Part shown: in pieces, positions 24,619 through 35,421 of the stretch
How the letters are laid out: each line of letters starts with the position of its first letter
Numbering within the stretch: the stretch's first letter is position 1
Origin: Coix lacryma-jobi var. lacryma-jobi
Lineage: Eukaryota; Streptophyta; Magnoliopsida; Poales; Poaceae
DNA: 64,000 bases
Direction: 5' to 3'
Assembly: GCA_009763385.1 (NCBI GenBank)
Contig: CM019830.1
Location: 92,258,649-92,322,648 of the forward strand
Position numbers and translations under genes: made by a program
The notes under the pieces: generated by a model
What the model saw: the letters and a program-made list of their open reading frames with translations, nothing else
The model's database searches: none
What the model was told of the DNA's origin: nothing

Positions 24619-25470
24619 ATTGTATTAGGATAAATCTGTGAATGAAGCTTGTAACATCTGAAACTTGTTCACCTTTGAATAGTATCTATCTGCATCTTCG
24701 ACTATCTCAGTGATTTTTCCCGATTGCAGCATTTCTTCAGAGAAAAATATTTCCGAGCGCATGACGTCATCTTAGCCGATTAGATCCCGTCTCTGATATG
24801 TCATGTCACCCGGCACTGCACTTACTACGCTCCACCTTTCTCTTCCTCCAATAAACCTACCACTTGAGAAATGCTAGGATTACCAGGTCATGAACACTCT
24901 TGCACTAAAGGCGATATAAATAATATCGGCTATGACTTGAATTCTTGGAACATTTTTTCTGCTAAAGGCGATACTTTACATCGGTTGTACATAAGTATTC
25001 CTCAAGTTACATGCGTTCGGCTCTCAACAAGTAGTGCCGAAGCTCGATCCACGAGTGACAAAATCTCTTTACAGCCGAATACCCTTCTCCGGGTTTAACA
25101 TTTTTTCGGCTAAAGCTAGCTGTTATTTAAACTTAAATTCAAAAAATAAGGACTGACCCTGCTACAAGGCTATCGGCCGCCACGTACAACTTGAAATGAT
25201 CACCAAGTTGTGGAAGTGCCTTCATATACTTTTCAATTTCAACAAGACTCTTCGTTGTACGTCACTTTGCGTGAATTCTTGACCCTTCTCTAGCTCTGGC
25301 AATGGAGAAACATGCAGATCTCTCAAGAGTTTACCAACTTTAAACCTATACCGGACTCAAATTGGCACACATTAATCATGTCCTCGGCTTTACCATCAAC
25401 ACTTTATTCCCTGTCAGCCGATATAGAACTTGGTCCTGATTCTTCTCCATTACCTCAATCGTATTACTCA
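24619..25470 (-). other. Gypsy-1 region between protease stop and antisense ORF
   Basis: In a full gypsy element RT, RNase H and integrase would follow here on the minus strand; no trace is visible. It contains repeated short words such as 'aaaggcgata...atcggct' near 24898 and 24965. The counterpart in gypsy-2 is 58241-59074. Confidence 0.6.
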
Positions 25471-28400
25471 TTAAAAATTGCTCTGAGAGCCGACCGTCCG
25501 AATCGGCTGTTGGTCCTTGTTGAAAACGTTCACAGGACCTGCTTCCCAGGCTCTTCCAAAAAAGCATTCAACGCCATCATACTCCCAGTAGACAGGCTCT
25601 GTATTAGCAATACTAACTGAATCATCAGCATGGACGATTTCGATGTCATCTCCGATCCACTGGATGAGGAACTGATGCATAGTTGACGGCACACAGCAGT
25701 TTGCATGTATCCAATCTCTTCCTAATAGCAAACTATATGCCCCCTTGCCATCAATGACGAAAAAGGTAGTGATCAAGGTCTTAGTCCCGATCGTCAACTC
25801 AACATGGACTGCCCCTCGAGTATCAGAAGAATTGCCAGCAAAGTCTCTCAACACCATGTCGGTTTTCAGCAAGTCTTCACTTGCCATCCCAAGTTTTCTG
25901 AATGTGGTATACGGCATGATATTTATGGCAGCCCCTCCATCAACGAACATCTTAGTCAATGGCTTGCCATTAACATAACCTCTCATATACAATGGCTTCA
26001 GGTGTCGATGCTTAGCTGGTTTATCGAATACTGCACTTTGAGCCAAGACAAGATGAGCCAATAACTCTTGGAATTCACCTTCATCAAAATCTGAATACAC
26101 GTCGTCTCGGATATCTTGGTCCTCGGGAGCTATGAACTCTGATGGAAGAAAGAAAGCCATGCATGCGTCAACCGAACGATCACCCCCATCCGGCTTCTCT
26201 TTGGGGCGCCAAACTCGCTTTACTTTGGCATTTGCTTGTTCTAACTCTCTATTCCTTAAGCGCTGCACCCTCCTTTTCTAGCTTTTCCTCAATCCTGGTG
26301 GACACCACTGTCCTCTCTACCAGACATACTCGCGGTACTTTTCTTCTTCAGTGCGAGCCCAATTTTCATCGGCAAATCCTCTTCTCTGTCGATCTTCGGA
26401 ATTATTTATTTTTATGCGCCGATTGTCCTCAGGGATTCGCGCCCCAAGCCTCTCATAGACAGATTGGCGGTTGACTCGAGACTGCCTATACTCGGAGTAC
26501 TCATCACTGCACTCAGGGCAGTTATTCTTAACAGGCAGCTTCAAGCCTTCGTTCCAACAATACTGGAAGAACGAGCATTCCCAATGAGATTGTTCTTGTT
26601 CCCTCGTATCTTCTCGTTCTTCCCGGTACATCTCTTCTTCGTACCCTCGTTGCTTCTCCAGGAACTTCCTTTCTTCACAAAGCCTCTGCTTTTGGTACCG
26701 TTCCTGCTCCCGACGCCATTTATTCAACAAGATGTGCGTCGTAACCCTGGGTCTGGAAGTTTCACCCATCTCAGTTCGGCTATCCTGGAACCGAAACCTC
26801 TGCTGAAGCTCTCTCTTCGTAATCTGCCGATTAGGGTCAACGGCACCAGCTTCCCTAGCTCTATCAGAGGTTAAAACTTTCATTTTGCTCTTATCCCTAG
26901 GATCAGCTGCGTTGATCATGTTAACAGAGAAAGACACAGTATTCTGTCCAAAAGGGCTACCATCAATTTTTATCTTTCCATCAAACCTTAGATGCCCGTC
27001 CTGGATAGCTTTCTGGATTCGCACTCTGAACACTCGGCAATCATTTATGGAGTGGGATCTAGTATTGTGAAAACCACAATATTTCTTGTCCTTGACCCCT
27101 TCAGGATGCAGCATAGGATGACCTTCCGGCAACTTGATGCGTCCTTCCTTCAACAAGTACTCAATTAATTTATCTGACTTGGAAACATCAAAGTCATAAG
27201 TACCTTTCTGTTGCCTCAGTCACCGCTGGTTGACTTGAGTCGGCTCCTTATCCCAGACTATCTCGGCTGCAGCTATTTCATCTTCATCATCGTACTCAGC
27301 TGCTTCCTCTAGGAAAGCTTGATACATCTTGGCAGCCACATCACCCTTCTGGAACTGACTGTTCCTCTTGAGCCCCTGGGCTTGATTACTCATCGTCGCC
27401 AGCCTTTGTGATAACTGCCCGAGGTCATCAAACTCTATGCCGAATAGCCTCTCTTTGATACTCGGCAACATGCCAGCTATGGCTATCTCTGGCAGTTGAT
27501 CATCTGGCAAATTCAGAGAATAACAAAGATTCTTGGTCTCCCTGAATCGGCGCAGATATTCTTATGGCGTCTCACCAGGTTTCATCCTTAGGCTCATGAG
27601 ATCGACCAACTTTTTCTCGCTTGTACCCGTAAAGAAATACGAGTGGAATTTCTGCTCTAACTCTGCCCATGTATTGATAGAATTTGCTGGCAGAGAAGAA
27701 AACCACGAGAAAGCTGGTCCTGTTAATGACAACGGGAAATACCGAATCCTCCAAGCTTCATCTGTAGATGCTTCTCCGAGTTGCATCAAGTAGCGGCCGA
27801 TGTGCTCTATAGTACTGGTGTCATCCTGGCCTGAAAACTTGGTGAAATCAGTAGGAGGTTTCACCCTTGGAGGAAGAGCTACCCGATTGTACCACTCCGG
27901 ATAGGGGGACTTGTATGTGTAAGTTTGATTCTTAGGTTTCAGGCCGAATTGATTTTGCATCATATCAGCCATCTTATGCATGATGAGGTCAACATTCAGA
28001 TCAGGAGCTGTTTGTGCCTGCCCCTAGGATGTTTTCCTGCCGAACTCTTATAGCCTGGATTCGGAAGAGCATTAATTGAGCTATAATCGGTGAACTCATG
28101 ATATCCATCTCCAAACATGTTCTTCTGTATCCTGTTCACTGCAGGAGACACTTTAGAAGCAGATGGCGGGACATTCCTTACCATGCCGAATGTGAGCTAG
28201 CCATAGGTCTGAGGAGGTTGCTGCGTCTCATGAGGAACCATCCCACCTGTGCTTGGGCCAGCTCCGCCCTCTCCTGCGATCCTTTGACGTTGAGGTACTA
28301 GGAACAACAACGGCCCCTGCATCGGACCAACAGTGTCTTCAAAACATTTATCCACGGCCGGACTGAAAGCATTGACCATGATAGTGCGAAAAGTGTTCAG

Positions 28401-28682
28401 GAAAGTCGACTGATGATTGGTCACAGCTTCTGATACAACCTTATACATTATCTCAGTCATCTTCTGAATAGCTTCTTCTTCATTGGGGATGTCATGTTGA
28501 TGGTGAGGAAGAAACTTTGGGAACTCCTGCTTCTGGAAGACTCTGCCGCTCTTGTTCTTGGAGAAAGATGTCAGGCACTTGCGTTGGAATTCATCGTAGG
28601 CCTGCTGTACCAAGCTTTTTGACTCTGGCGTCAAGTCATCTATGATCACATCCAGAACTTGGTCATCGCTGATATCAGGCAT
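25471..28682 (-). pseudogene. Gypsy-1 gag-protease, broken
   Basis: Encodes the capsid protein and aspartic protease of a gypsy element. The start is ATG at 28682 (MPDISDDQV), 15 bases beyond the primer site. Order: N-terminal gag; Retrotrans_gag core with WRIRYFPLSLTGPAFSWF (about 27700); a Cys/His cluster CGFHNTRSHSINDC (about 27060); a charged, Arg/Glu-rich stretch; the protease with MFVDGGAAINIMPY (about 25950) and LLLGRDWIH; a conserved end GSQSNF. The protease has DGG where most have DTG or DSG, as in other grass gypsy elements and in gypsy-2. Damage: TAG near 28196, a 1-bp frame loss near 28000-28020, TAA near 27560, TGA near 27218, TAG near 26315 and 26277. No RT follows the stop. Confidence 0.9.
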
Positions 28683-28696
28683 CTTGAAAAGAAGTT

Positions 28697-28714
28697 GTCC
28701 CACTAGGCGTGCCA
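28697..28714 (-). other. Gypsy-1 primer-binding site
   Basis: The minus strand reads TGGCACGCCTAGTGGGAC, seven bases from the 5' LTR end; gypsy-2 has TGGCACGCCCGGTGGGAC. It begins with the TGG expected opposite a tRNA CCA end. I could not name the tRNA with confidence. Confidence 0.65.
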
Positions 28715-28721
28715 AAAAGTG

Positions 28722-30233
28722 CGTTGACGCAAAAAGTCACACCTTGCGCCAAGACACACAGCAAGCCGAACGAGGCTAGCTTCAATCGGGTGCCCGGAGT
28801 GTGCTGAATCCGGAAACGTGCCAGTCGGTTTGACCTGAAAACCAACAAGGGATAAAACGTGAGAATACCTCTAGAACATGCTGGGTAAAACCAGACAGTT
28901 CCATATGTATGGCTTCGAAAGCCAATCTCGACGGCACACAGCTACAGAAGCTGTCTGTCAGAGCATGTTTACGAAGCTATTCGGCAAGTATGAGAATAGA
29001 GCATGTGAAGCATATTAACTGCCGAATGCAAAAGAAAGACATGCTTAAACAAATCAGAAATATTATAAACAGGTAACTTGCGAGAATAGATCTATCCAAA
29101 TAATACATGCATAGGCCAATCCAACTAATCTGCCGCACGTTTAGTCTTCAAAAACCCATCAAGCATAAACTTAAGCAAAGCTAATCCACCGCATGATACC
29201 ACTTGCTATAAGTTTATACCACTTCTTATAATTAGATCAATCCACCGCATGATACAATCTAATTAGAACAAGCTAAAAGCATGCATATATTTGAATAGAT
29301 CTATAAAAGCTCGTTACTCATGTAAGCATAACGAAAATCGGCAAACTAGCCGAGTTGGGGTCCATGGGGAAGGAACATACAAGCAAAACATGATCAAACT
29401 AATCTAAAACATGTTTGAACCCGCAACATGTAACAACCTAGATTGAAAGCTGATCCGGCCATCATGATCTTATGATTAACAAAGCACAAGCAAACTTGTG
29501 AAATGAGGCTGAATAGAGATCAATCTAGATTGGGCAAAAGAGTGTTACTGGAATTAAATAAATAAAACACGTAACACATGATAACTTAATGAATCTACTA
29601 GATCTGCCAAATCTAATAGAGCCGATAACTATTTTTACTCATGGCTTAATCCGCCGCACGATACAAGGCATAAGCAAAAACTTCCCGTCATAAGCTTAAA
29701 TCCGCCGCACGATACTAAGCTTAACAAAGGAGACTACTTGCATCATATCTAAATCCATCGCATGATACTAGACATGATAACAAGGTTGCCGGTACTTACG
29801 GAGGTCGACGGATCGATGTTTCCTCTCGACGAACTCGACGACACGACTTAAGGACTCGAAGATGGCACGGGGCCGGTTTGTATTGATGTGGTTGTGAACA
29901 ATTTTACAATGGTCGAGGGTTTGTATTTATACCCTGGACAAAATACGAGTCCAAAATGATTACGATTTACATAATAAAATATGGAAAGATACAAACATTA
30001 CTTCAAATCCCTTTGGCATTCTCCATTGCCACATGCCTTCTCACGCAAGCCGGCTTCATCTGCAACATCCATCTCCCGAATGGAACCACCTCTCTGCAAG
30101 ATAGCCGACCGCACAGATATTCATCGAAATCCTGAAGACCAAATAGCCGTCTGATTGCTTGCCGAATCCCTTCTTCTCTGCTGGCTAGGCCCACCTGTCA
30201 TATCCTCATGTGTGCGAAAATCTGGTGTCAACA
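28722..30233 (-). repeat. Gypsy-1 5' LTR
   Basis: 1512 bp. The first base is C instead of T (CGTTGACGC), the only damage to the terminus. Compared with the 3' LTR it lacks about 60 bases near 29410 and has about 50 extra bases near 29665, which add one more CCGCACGATAC copy. Confidence 0.9.
29924..29931 (-). promoter_or_regulatory. Gypsy-1 promoter TATA box
   Basis: The minus strand reads GGTATAAATACAAACC, a good plant TATA box in the 5' LTR. It is conserved in all four LTRs of this family (21998-22005 here; 63562-63569 in gypsy-2). Confidence 0.65.
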
Positions 30234-30403
30234 CCCATGTCTTTGGGGACCAAGCTTGCTTATTTCAAATCGCCCTCTTTTGGCTTTTCGCTCTTGGCTT
30301 TTGGGCATTTCAATAAAAGCATCTTTTCTTCTTCTTCTTTCTTATTTTCTTTGGATCCAGTGCTTGATTGGTGTGTTGACAATGCACTCATCAATGGGGA
30401 AAT
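30234..30403 (+). other. Copia-0 3' non-coding region, second part
   Basis: Resumes after gypsy-1 at CCCATGTCTTTGGGG. It ends with the degraded polypurine tract CAATGGGGAAAT right before the LTR start TGCGAACAC; the copia-1 counterpart is CAAGGGGGAGAT. Confidence 0.75.
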
Positions 30404-30694
30404 TGCGAACACAAGGTTGATATGTGCCCTTGTAGTTCGGCCCTTTGTGATGAGTGATTGATCAACAGGCTCACGGGTAGGCGTGAGTGGGCAACATGTC
30501 TCTTGGTCATGTTGTTGTGCAAGTGTGGAGCTCGGAGGCAGTGGTCGATGGCGAGGTGAAGGTCATATAGAGATGTGTCATGCCGATGGACCAGGAGTGG
30601 CGAAGGGTGAACGTGAGGCTTGGACTGACGGACCCGAGGGCCGGAGGACCAGCTGCGGTAGCTATCACTTGGCTTCAGCAAGCAAGAGCATACG
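30404..30694 (+). repeat. Copia-0 3' LTR, first 291 bases
   Basis: Matches the start of the copia-1 LTRs, for example gtgatgagtgatt, gaggtgaaggtca and gatggacc(a/g)(a/g)gagtggcgaag, with many differences. Cut at 30694 by LL. The last five bases, ATACG (30690-30694), should be the left target duplication of LL; the right copy is out of view. Confidence 0.8.
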
Positions 30695-30756
30695 TGTGAC
30701 ACCCCAATTTCAAGAACAAAATTGGAGCACAATATATGTATGCCAGGATCAATTTT
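30695..30756 (-). repeat. LL 3' LTR, end fragment
   Basis: Terminal 62 bases of the LTR, ending in ATTTT, which is the left target duplication of copia-1 (repeated at 42182-42186). Confidence 0.85.
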
Positions 30757-31104
30757 TGCGGATACGTGGGTGTATACCGAGTCTCTGAGTGATGAGTGAT
30801 TGTCAACTGGGATAATGCGCATGTTCTTTGGCTTGTGTTGTGTAGGTGTCGAGCACGGATACAGTGATCAAAGGCAAGGTGAAGGTCAAGTAGAGACGTG
30901 CCGTGCCGATGGACCGAGAGTGGCGAAGGGCGGACGTGAGGCTTGGACTGAGGGACCGGTGGCCTGAGGATCAGCTGTGGTGGCTGACAGCCTGGGACAT
31001 CGACCAGCGAAGACTTGCGGGTGGACGGGGTGCACGGGCGGTGCATCCCCTCTACGGCTCGGTTTGGTGGTTGAGCCACAGAAAAACCACCGAGTGGACG
31101 GTTT

Positions 31105-31283
31105 CCAGGTTTGGGCCTCAAAACCTGGGTGCTGATGGTTTCCGAGTTTGGGCCACAAAACTCGGGCTAAGGACGGTTTCCAGGTTTGGGCCTCAAAACC
31201 TGGGTGCTGCGGGTTTGCTGAGTTTGGGCCACAAAACTTAGGCGATGGTCGGCTGGTTTCCCGGTTTGGGCCACAAAACCGGG
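31105..31283 (+). repeat. Tandem array of five covarying hairpins
   Basis: Five 24-nt inverted repeats at 31105-31128, 31142-31165, 31180-31203, 31218-31241 and 31260-31283. The loop is constant, GGGCC(T/A)CA. The inner stem TTT/AAA is constant. The outer five stem bases differ, each matched by its partner: CCAGG/CCTGG, CCGAG/CTCGG, CCAGG/CCTGG, CTGAG/CTTAG (one G-T pair) and CCCGG/CCGGG. Spacing is about 38-42 bases. Confidence 0.9.
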
Positions 31284-31482
31284 GGTGCGACGTCCGGGAA
31301 AAGGACAAGCAGAGCGGTGGCGGCACGTGGCGGCAATCGGTGAGGTTGCATCGAGGCAACGCTACCAGTTGTGCGGGCGTGGCCGTCGGATCACCACCTA
31401 CCACGAGTTGGTCCAGAATAACCATAGGGTTTAGCTGGTTCGCTTTGTAATTAGTTAGGGGTAGAATGGGAATTATAATTAG

Positions 31483-31491
31483 GATAAGTAG
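31483..31491 (+). promoter_or_regulatory. Possible degenerate TATA box of the copia LTR
   Basis: GGATAAGTAGGGGG resembles TATAAATAGGGGG and is conserved in the 3' LTR and in copia-2. No better TATA candidate is seen in this LTR. Assigned by motif only. Confidence 0.3.
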
Positions 31492-32064
31492 GGGGAGACA
31501 CCCACCTCCCCATCCATCTTAGTCATTTTGCTCTTTGCTTCTAGGGTTTTCCTGCTCTCCCAATCCTCTGCTGTAGCTACTGAGATCCGCAGAGAACCGT
31601 ACCTCTGTGTACTGGAGATTTTGAGGAAGTGAGACCGTAATCTCAGTGTTGTAGCATGTGGTAGCCACACGGTTGCAGATCGATGACTTGATTCGCGTTT
31701 TGTTCGTGTTCTTCGTTTCTCCGCGATTTTCCCGTCACTCGATCTCCCTCTCTATTGCGTCTTTGCGAAATCCGTTTGAATCAACTTGTTCTTTATAGTG
31801 AGGAGATCATTTCCACTGAAGGAATTCATCAAACTCCTCACGAACAAGTAGATCGGGTTGATTTCGTTTTCGTGGCGCTTTTTCGTTCATACTCCCCTTT
31901 CGATTTCCCGGTGATTGAATGGATTTGAGCGAATGATTTCTTGGGGATAGTCTCCTAACTACCTCGTGATTATTCTCTCCAAGTTTAGAAACACGGGATT
32001 GTGGTTTGATTCAGATATGGGAAGAATTGTATGAGGGGCGACTGAAATCGCCCTCACTGGGAGG

Positions 32065-32310
32065 TCGCGGACAGTCCACTGTTTCCCCCGCGGATAGTCC
32101 GCGCGTCGGGGACTTGGCCAGATCAGTGGCCGCAGGTTCATACTGTTTGTGTCCAGGTTGACCGGCGGACAGTGCGTCGTTACAACCCTCGGACAGTCCG
32201 GGACTGTCCAGAGGTGTTTCAACAACACTGATGTTTTGTGTTTTTAGCCGGCGGACAGTCCGGGATCGGCTGGCGGACAGTCCGCAGTAGCCGCGGACAG
32301 TCCGGGATTT
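32065..32310 (+). repeat. Cluster of CGGACAGTCCG palindromes
   Basis: About seven copies of (C/G)CGGACAGTCCG or one-base variants, an inverted repeat of five bases around a single A, for example near 32066, 32091, 32164, 32189, 32251, 32272 and 32293. Equivalent clusters are in the 3' LTR (about 41500-41772) and in copia-2 (about 47948-48215). Conserved palindromes in the LTR core are a known Sirevirus trait, probably regulatory. Confidence 0.8.
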
Positions 32311-32721
32311 GGCTGCTTGTTGCAGTTTTGTGTGTTTGCTCTCCCGGCTTCTCCGCTTGGTTTCCGGACTTCTCGTTTGGTTCTAGAGTTCACCTAGGAA
32401 CCTCTCTAGGTATCTTTGCTACTTGTTAGCATCGGTATTTGGGGATTTCCCGACGTAGCCCTCTATCTACGTTTTGGAACCCGGTTTCTAGAGTCAAACT
32501 TCCTCCGATGCTTTTGGCGTTTGACTTGCTATCGTCTTGTGGTGCCTCGCTGTGATCCTAGGGATCATCCACCCTCTTCCAAGGGTCGTGGGCATCACGG
32601 TTTCGATCGAAGCCCTTGGGGTTAATTTTGGGAACAAAAGGCCAAAGTTTCGAGAGGAATTTTTGAGCTCCCATTCACCCCCCCTCTGGTCGCCTTGCTA
32701 TTGCTTTCTTGGTCCTTCAAT

Positions 32722-32733
32722 TGGTATCAGAGC
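32722..32733 (+). other. Copia-1 primer-binding site (initiator tRNA-Met)
   Basis: TGGTATCAGAGC, complementary to the 3' end of plant initiator tRNA-Met, two bases after the LTR end. Typical of copia elements. Confidence 0.92.
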
Positions 32734-32782
32734 AGGTTAAGGATCTTCCACCTTAACCGGTTCCAGATCCACAAAAGGCGAC

Positions 32783-35347
32783 ATGGATCGCGGCATGGGC
32801 AAACCGCCGTTTTTTGATGGGACGAACTATGCGTATTGGAAGATACGCATGTCGGCCTATCTGCAGAGTATTGGTGCTTCCATTTGAGATATTTGCAACT
32901 CTGCCGATTACGTGGTCTTGGTTGCTCGTGTTACTCAGCGTCAGATCGATGACCACGATGCCAATAGCCGAGCTCATAATGCTCTTTTCTCCTATTTGAG
33001 CATGTCCGAGTTTGATCGCGTTTCTCACCTCGCTACGGCTCGGGAGATTTGGGCTACCCTCATGCGTTTCCATGAGGGAACCACTCAAGTCAAAACCCGT
33101 CTCTACGAGTCATTCAAGCGAGAGTATGAGAACTTTCGACATATGGCTGGCGAGAGCATAGAGAGTTTATTCGCTCGCTTTCAGGTGATTGTCAACAGGA
33201 TGAGGGCTAACAAGGAGCTGTTGCCTTTCGACGATCATGAGAGAGCTTTGAAGCTTTTGCACACTCTTGATCGGTCGGTGTGGGACTCCAAAGTTCAGGC
33301 GATCATCAAATCACCGAACTATGAGACCCTCACGTGCGACGAGCTCTTTAGTAAGCTCAAGTCCAGTGAGATTGATGCCATGGCGAGGGCTTCTTATGAA
33401 AATCCTTCTGGCCCGTCGATGGCTTTGGTTTCTGGCTCTTCTGCTAACCCCTCTGGAGGCTTTGCACTCTCTTCTCTTCTTTCTGTCACAGAGGAGCAGC
33501 TGGAGTTCATGGGGGATGACGAGTTGGCATTGCTCGCCAACCGGTTCTCGCGGTTTCACAGCAACCGCATGAACCGTCGCTGCGGAGGAGGACGCTCAGG
33601 ATGTTTCAAGTGCGGCGACCCCAACCACTTCATCGCCAATTGCCCGAAGAAGAACAAGTAGACCTTCGGCAAGGCGGATCATGGGCACAAGTACGACTCC
33701 GGCAAGCGCAAGGAGAAGTACGTCCCCGCGATGCACAAGCGGAAGGGCGGCTTCAACAAGGAGTACATCAAGACGAAGTACTTGGAGAAGGCCCAGGCTG
33801 AGCAGCGTGCGTTCTTCGCCACGCTCAGCAACGTCGATGACTCGGATGACGACTCCGCTTCCTCAAGCGACGACGAGTCTGAGAAGAAGAAGAGGATCGA
33901 GGACAAGCTGAACGGCCTCTGCTTCTTCGCCGACGACGAGGGCTTCTGCACCATGGCCCTCGGCAAGGAGGCTGACGACGAGCTGGAGGACATCCCTCGG
34001 AACGACGACGACGACGATGACGACGACGACACCTCCCAGGTATCTCAGACCCCCGACGAGCTTTCTGCTGAGGTTGAGAAACTCACTGCTGCGCTCCTTA
34101 GTCAGGATAAGTTGCTTAGGCGTGCTGCTAGAGAGCGCAAGGAGTTTAGGCAGAAGTGGGAGGATACGGTGAAGGAACATGAATCTGTCAAGTCCACCGT
34201 AGTTGTTACCGATGAGGAGGAGTGTGAGATGTGCACCACACACATGACTGACCTTCTCACTTTGAGAGGCAAGTATGTTGTGTTGGTAGGAGAGGTGGAT
34301 GAGTTCAAGGCTAGATCCTCGCTGTTGGGTGCGTGCAAGTCCTGTGCGGGCTTGCAATCCGAGTTGGCAGAGAAGAATGCCAAGATTGTGTCTCTTGAAG
34401 AGGCCAACTCGGGTAGCACATGTGTGGCTAGGTGTGTTCTTTGTGATGCTTTGGAGATGGAGATCGCTAATGTGAAGCATGACAAGATGCAAACCGAGGA
34501 GGAAAACACATACCTTCGGACCATCTTGTCATGGGTGTCTAGCGGTGAGCCACAGCTCGGGATGATGATCTCCCAATTCAAGCGAGCTGCTGGAGGTCCA
34601 GGTGTAGGTTTTGCTCCGGGTGTCGATGTTTCGTCTTTTGGGAAGATTGGAGAGTCGAGTGGTCTTAACCCATGTGAGAAGCCCAACTCCACCACTACTC
34701 CCAAGCTTACCAAGATTCCACCCAAAGAGCCTCTCAAGCCTAACACCAAGGATGGGGTCTTTGTTGAACCTCCGAGAGCTCCACCCAAGAAACAATCATG
34801 GGCTCCCAAACCAAACCACCTCAAAAACAAGTTGGACACCATGCCACCCATCCAGGAGAAGCTTATGCCATAGAAGGGCAAAGTGATCCATACCCACTAC
34901 CGTGAGTACCAACAACCCCCTTTGAGAGTGGTGAGGTACCATTGTGAGCACTGTGGGAGAGATGGACACTTGAGTGAGTTTTGCTTTCAGCGCAAGAGAG
35001 AGGCGCGCCGCGCAAAGGAGATGAACAACACGGACATGTACCATCCTTTCCATGATGTACATGTGCCGAATGTTCAGAGGCGTGCTGTTAGGACTAGAGG
35101 TCTAGAACCTCAAGTTCCTAGGCCTATGCAGCGGAGAGGACGTGCCCAGCGGGAGCCTGTAGTTGTAGGCTATGGACCCCGTGGCGGTGGCTTTGTTGTA
35201 GAGCGTTTTCCCCCACCGCGTTTTGAGTATCGCGATGGACGCTCTTCCCTTAGCGAACCATGTTTTCCTCAACGTGGTGATCGCTCTTCCCGTAGGCGTG
35301 CTAGGAATAGTTTTTCTGCTAACCGTTCTTTTGAGCAGCTGGCCTAA
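32783..35347 (+). pseudogene. Copia-1 gag
   Basis: Nucleocapsid/capsid precursor. ATG 32783 opens MDRGMGKPPFF. The gag core includes HNALFSYLSMSEFDRVSHL and MRANKELLPFDDHERALKLL. The zinc knuckle CFKCGDPNHFIANC (about 33601-33642) fits CX2CX4HX4C. An acidic Asp/Ser tract follows (33838-34030), then a probable coiled coil (34070-34200), a Pro/Lys-rich part, and a second knuckle CEHCGRDGHLSEFC (about 34946-34987). One frame is kept throughout, but TGA near 32885, TAG at 33659-33661 and TAG at 34871-34873 interrupt it; TAA at 35345-35347 may be the natural end or a mutation, since coding-like sequence (YSPYFTNPSVGPYAHPMSFY) continues after it. From 34040 on, the sequence may be an intron of the gag-pol message. 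Confidence 0.88.
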
Positions 35348-35421
35348 CACTAGTATTCGCCTTACTTCACAAACCCCAGTGTTGGACCGTATGCTCACCC
35401 TATGTCTTTTTATTGATGTAG
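34040..35421 (+). other. Candidate intron in gag, missing from copia-2
   Basis: In copia-2 the sequence corresponding to 34039 is followed directly by that corresponding to 35422. The 1382-nt segment in copia-1 starts GTATCT after CCCAG and ends TTATTGATGTAG before GTAAAACG, so it obeys GT...AG. A pyrimidine-rich stretch (ctttttatt) precedes the AG, and CTCAC (35394-35398), 23-27 bases upstream, could be the branch site. Removal joins codon 419 of gag to the protease frame in phase 0. Without removal, the pol frame is closed by the TAG of the acceptor site. The alternative is a deletion between the AGGTA words present at both edges. Confidence 0.6.

Larger units (their letters stand above)
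20799..30233 (-). mobile_element. Gypsy-1: non-autonomous gag-pro gypsy element
   Basis: A complete LTR element of 9435 bp read on the minus strand. LTRs are at 20799-22307 and 28722-30233. The 5-bp target duplication is TCCAT (20794-20798) and CCCAT (30234-30238), one mismatch; the undisturbed target word in copia-1 is gttgcccatgtc. The order, read leftwards, is 5' LTR, primer site, gag-protease ORF, a non-coding region with an antisense gene, polypurine tract, 3' LTR. Reverse transcriptase, RNase H and integrase are absent. By eye the LTRs differ at roughly 2-2.5% of bases, plus two indels of about 50-60 bp. Layout fits the Tat-like gypsy group, in which extra ORFs are known. Confidence 0.9.
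18291..30694 (+). mobile_element. Copia-0: 5'-truncated Sirevirus-type element, interrupted by gypsy-1
   Basis: Homology to copia-1 starts at 'aggacatc' 18291 (compare 37798) and runs through the RT/RNase H end, a 3' non-coding region, a polypurine tract and the first 291 bases of a 3' LTR (30404-30694). Gypsy-1 (20799-30233) is inserted in the non-coding region. Element LL is inserted at 30695 in the LTR; the rest of that LTR should lie beyond 64000. It is the oldest layer of the nest and more diverged than copia-1 or copia-2. Confidence 0.8.
30757..32719 (+). repeat. Copia-1 5' LTR
   Basis: 1963 bp, from TGCGGATACG to GGTCCTTCA. It carries five tandem hairpins (31105-31283), a cluster of CGGACAGTCCG palindromes (32065-32310) and a C-rich tract near the 3' end. 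The 3' LTR is 86 bases longer, partly because it has one more hairpin unit. Confidence 0.92.

Noticed and set aside
31105..31283. CRISPR-like or minisatellite protein-coding repeat
   Set aside because: Spacers are not unique sequence and the region is an LTR in a plant genome; the symmetry indicates hairpins, not a CRISPR array.
30886..31450. Plus and minus ORFs of 100-180 codons with repeated FGPQNLG/FEAQTWKPS words
   Set aside because: They are translations of the tandem hairpin array in the copia LTR; the same happens at 40120-40856 and 48763-49194.
33863..34881. Long minus-strand ORFs opposite copia-1 gag
   Set aside because: Shadows of the gag reading frame (poly-Ser from the Asp codon run); no independent motif.
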